DNA of 7,253 bases from an uncultured Eubacteriales bacterium (GTDB taxonomy: Bacteria > Bacillota > Clostridia > Lachnospirales > Lachnospiraceae), in the NCBI GenBank assembly GCA_900545455.1, contig UQZF01000148.1, positions 1 to 7,253 of the forward strand. The letters run 5' to 3'. The position numbers and the translations under genes are program-made. This document shows, one piece after another, positions 6,366 through 7,253 of this stretch. The first letter of the stretch is position 1, and the number at the start of each line of letters is the position of its first letter. The notes beneath the pieces are model-generated. The model saw only the letters and a program-made list of their open reading frames with translations, searched no databases and was not told the DNA's origin.

Positions 6366-7253
6366 ATATATCTCGTTGTCATGAAGTCCCTGAAGCTTCC
6401 GTCATTTATACGGCTCAACATTCCAACCTGTGAATTGTGCACAACACTTATGGTATCATCATCAAGACATATTCTCGCAATGAACAACGTCGACTTGGCA
6501 ATAGCCTCCAGCACCTGTGTCTGCTCACGGCTTATCTCCTGTATGTTCGCAAGCAGGTCAGCCTGCTCACTCTCCCTGTTGTCCGTTCCGATCTCGTCAA
6601 ATCCCTTATGTTGTCCGCTCTCTGTCCTTATAAAAGCATTATAAGCCTCATAGTACATTGATATTCGTCCCGCTCCGCAAATATATGCAAGGTCGTCCTG
6701 AAGCTGAACATCATCCTTAATCAGCTTAACTATATCGGGATTATATATATGTCCTGCACCGAAATCAATCTCATCCACGAACTCGGACATTGACTTTTCC
6801 TTGTTATATATTCTTCCGATACCGTCCGTTGCTGCATCCATGCAGTCACATATTCTGAATAAGTCTATAAGGAAACGTACTTTTGACTTGGTATTGTCGA
6901 ACTCTTTCGGATAGCCGCTGTTGCCGTCATACGATTTGTGATGTCCATAGGCAATATCACATATCTCATCACAGAATCCCAGTTCACGAAGCTGATTGCT
7001 CCCCTCGGCGGCATGGCGGTGTATCTCCTCCTTCTCCTCATCAAGAAGCTTCCTGCTCTGAAGTGTCACAAGCTCAATATAATCACTCTTTCCCACATCA
7101 AACAAAAGCGCTGCCTGTGCCGTAAGTGTCTCTATCTCCGTCCTCTTTTCAAGAACCTCAAGAACATTGTTCGTTCCAAGAACACCGATTAAAAGTTCCG
7201 GCTTCTTCTCAAATATGTATCCCAACAGCTTCATCGCAATTCTTCTCACAATT
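6290..7253 (-). CDS. HD-GYP-like phosphohydrolase-domain signalling protein, broken at its 3' end and open at the window edge
   Basis: The frame is open through the right edge, so the true start is probably outside; GTG at 7249 and ATG at 7234 are only the first in-window candidates. Counting from 7249, an HD-GYP-like domain spans about 40-180: LLFDVGK (48-54), EEIHRHAAEG (74-83), GHHKSYDGNSGYP (102-114) and RICDCMDAATD (132-142). HD-GYP proteins hydrolyse cyclic-di-GMP using metals held by His and Asp residues. Here the first His of the HD pair is Phe50, while Asp51, Lys54, His79, His103, His104 and Asp135 remain, so activity is doubtful. Residues 228-290 resemble a linker/PAS-like sensor that in related proteins would continue further. 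From about residue 291 the frame runs out of phase through the permease gene, giving a low-complexity Thr/Ser/Arg tail that stops at 6290. That tail is not authentic, so the gene is probably truncated. Confidence 0.7.
   Translation of the reverse strand, partial: IVRRIAMKLLGYIFEKKPELLIGVLGTNNVLEVLEKRTEIETLTAQAALLFDVGKSDYIELVTLQSRKLLDEEKEEIHRHAAEGSNQLRELGFCDEICDIAYGHHKSYDGNSGYPKEFDNTKSKVRFLIDLFRICDCMDAATDGIGRIYNKEKSMSEFVDEIDFGAGHIYNPDIVKLIKDDVQLQDDLAYICGAGRISMYYEAYNAFIRTESGQHKGFDEIGTDNRESEQADLLANIQEISREQTQVLEAIAKSTLFIARICLDDDTISVVHNSQVGMLSRINDGSFRDFMTTRYMCAWTAAMKPIRTSTIPISTSTRMR
6370..6395 (-). other. Junction between the HD-domain gene and the permease gene
   Basis: Reading leftward, the HD frame makes sense to about FRDFM (codons ending near 6380). 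The permease frame, offset by one base, makes sense from about NEIYVRM (starting near 6377) and has a stop at 6402-6404 just upstream. Two unrelated families therefore meet within about 25 bases, each missing the part that should lie on the other side. A deletion fusing two same-strand genes would give this; an assembly chimera cannot be excluded. Confidence 0.55.

Noticed and set aside
6303..7192. Several plus-strand open frames of 74-113 codons
   Set aside because: They are antisense to the HD-GYP-like gene, whose motifs are clear in its own frame. Their peptides are Cys/Leu/Ser-rich and do not resemble proteins.

Overview
The window looks like a chromosomal accessory stretch from a Gram-positive, low-to-mid GC Firmicute, most likely a Clostridia/Lachnospiraceae member. 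The evidence is strong AGGAGG ribosome binding sites, a HelD-type helicase, a large two-FtsX-domain permease of clostridial style and an HD-GYP-like signalling protein. The taxonomic call is inference from protein style, not a database match.

Left part (1-909, minus strand, visibly AT-rich): a regulator/antitoxin reading off the window edge. It joins a Cys-containing MqsA-like N-terminus, an Xre-type helix-turn-helix and a Panacea (SocA/DUF4065) domain. Any toxin partner would lie beyond position 1. Between it and the helicase (910-1431) are a 34-codon candidate small ORF whose stop overlaps the antitoxin's Shine-Dalgarno, a 43-codon stub of an HNH-endonuclease-family gene with its own promoter and RBS, and a divergent promoter for the helicase.

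Middle (1432-4479, plus strand, richer in G+C): a 1015-residue HelD-like superfamily 1 ATPase. After the helicase core comes a proline-rich linker and then a domain resembling the N-terminal beta-sandwich of GH31 glycosidases, ending where the catalytic barrel would begin.

Right part (4485-7253, minus strand): the 3' two-thirds of an FtsX/MacB-type permease, converging on helD with only five bases between stop codons, joined at about 6370-6395 to the 5' portion of an HD-GYP-like gene. The two reading frames overlap by 76 bp, but both families appear broken at the junction: the permease lacks TM1 and its first extracytoplasmic domain, and the HD protein ends in out-of-frame residues. A deletion fusion (or an assembly chimera) is the simplest explanation. 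The HD protein also has Phe in place of the His of its HD motif.

The best candidates for something new are the HelD/GH31-like fusion, the Panacea protein with its unseen partner, and the HNH-stub and HD/permease junctions, which suggest a rearranged region. No tRNA, rRNA, CRISPR array, transposase or integrase was seen.
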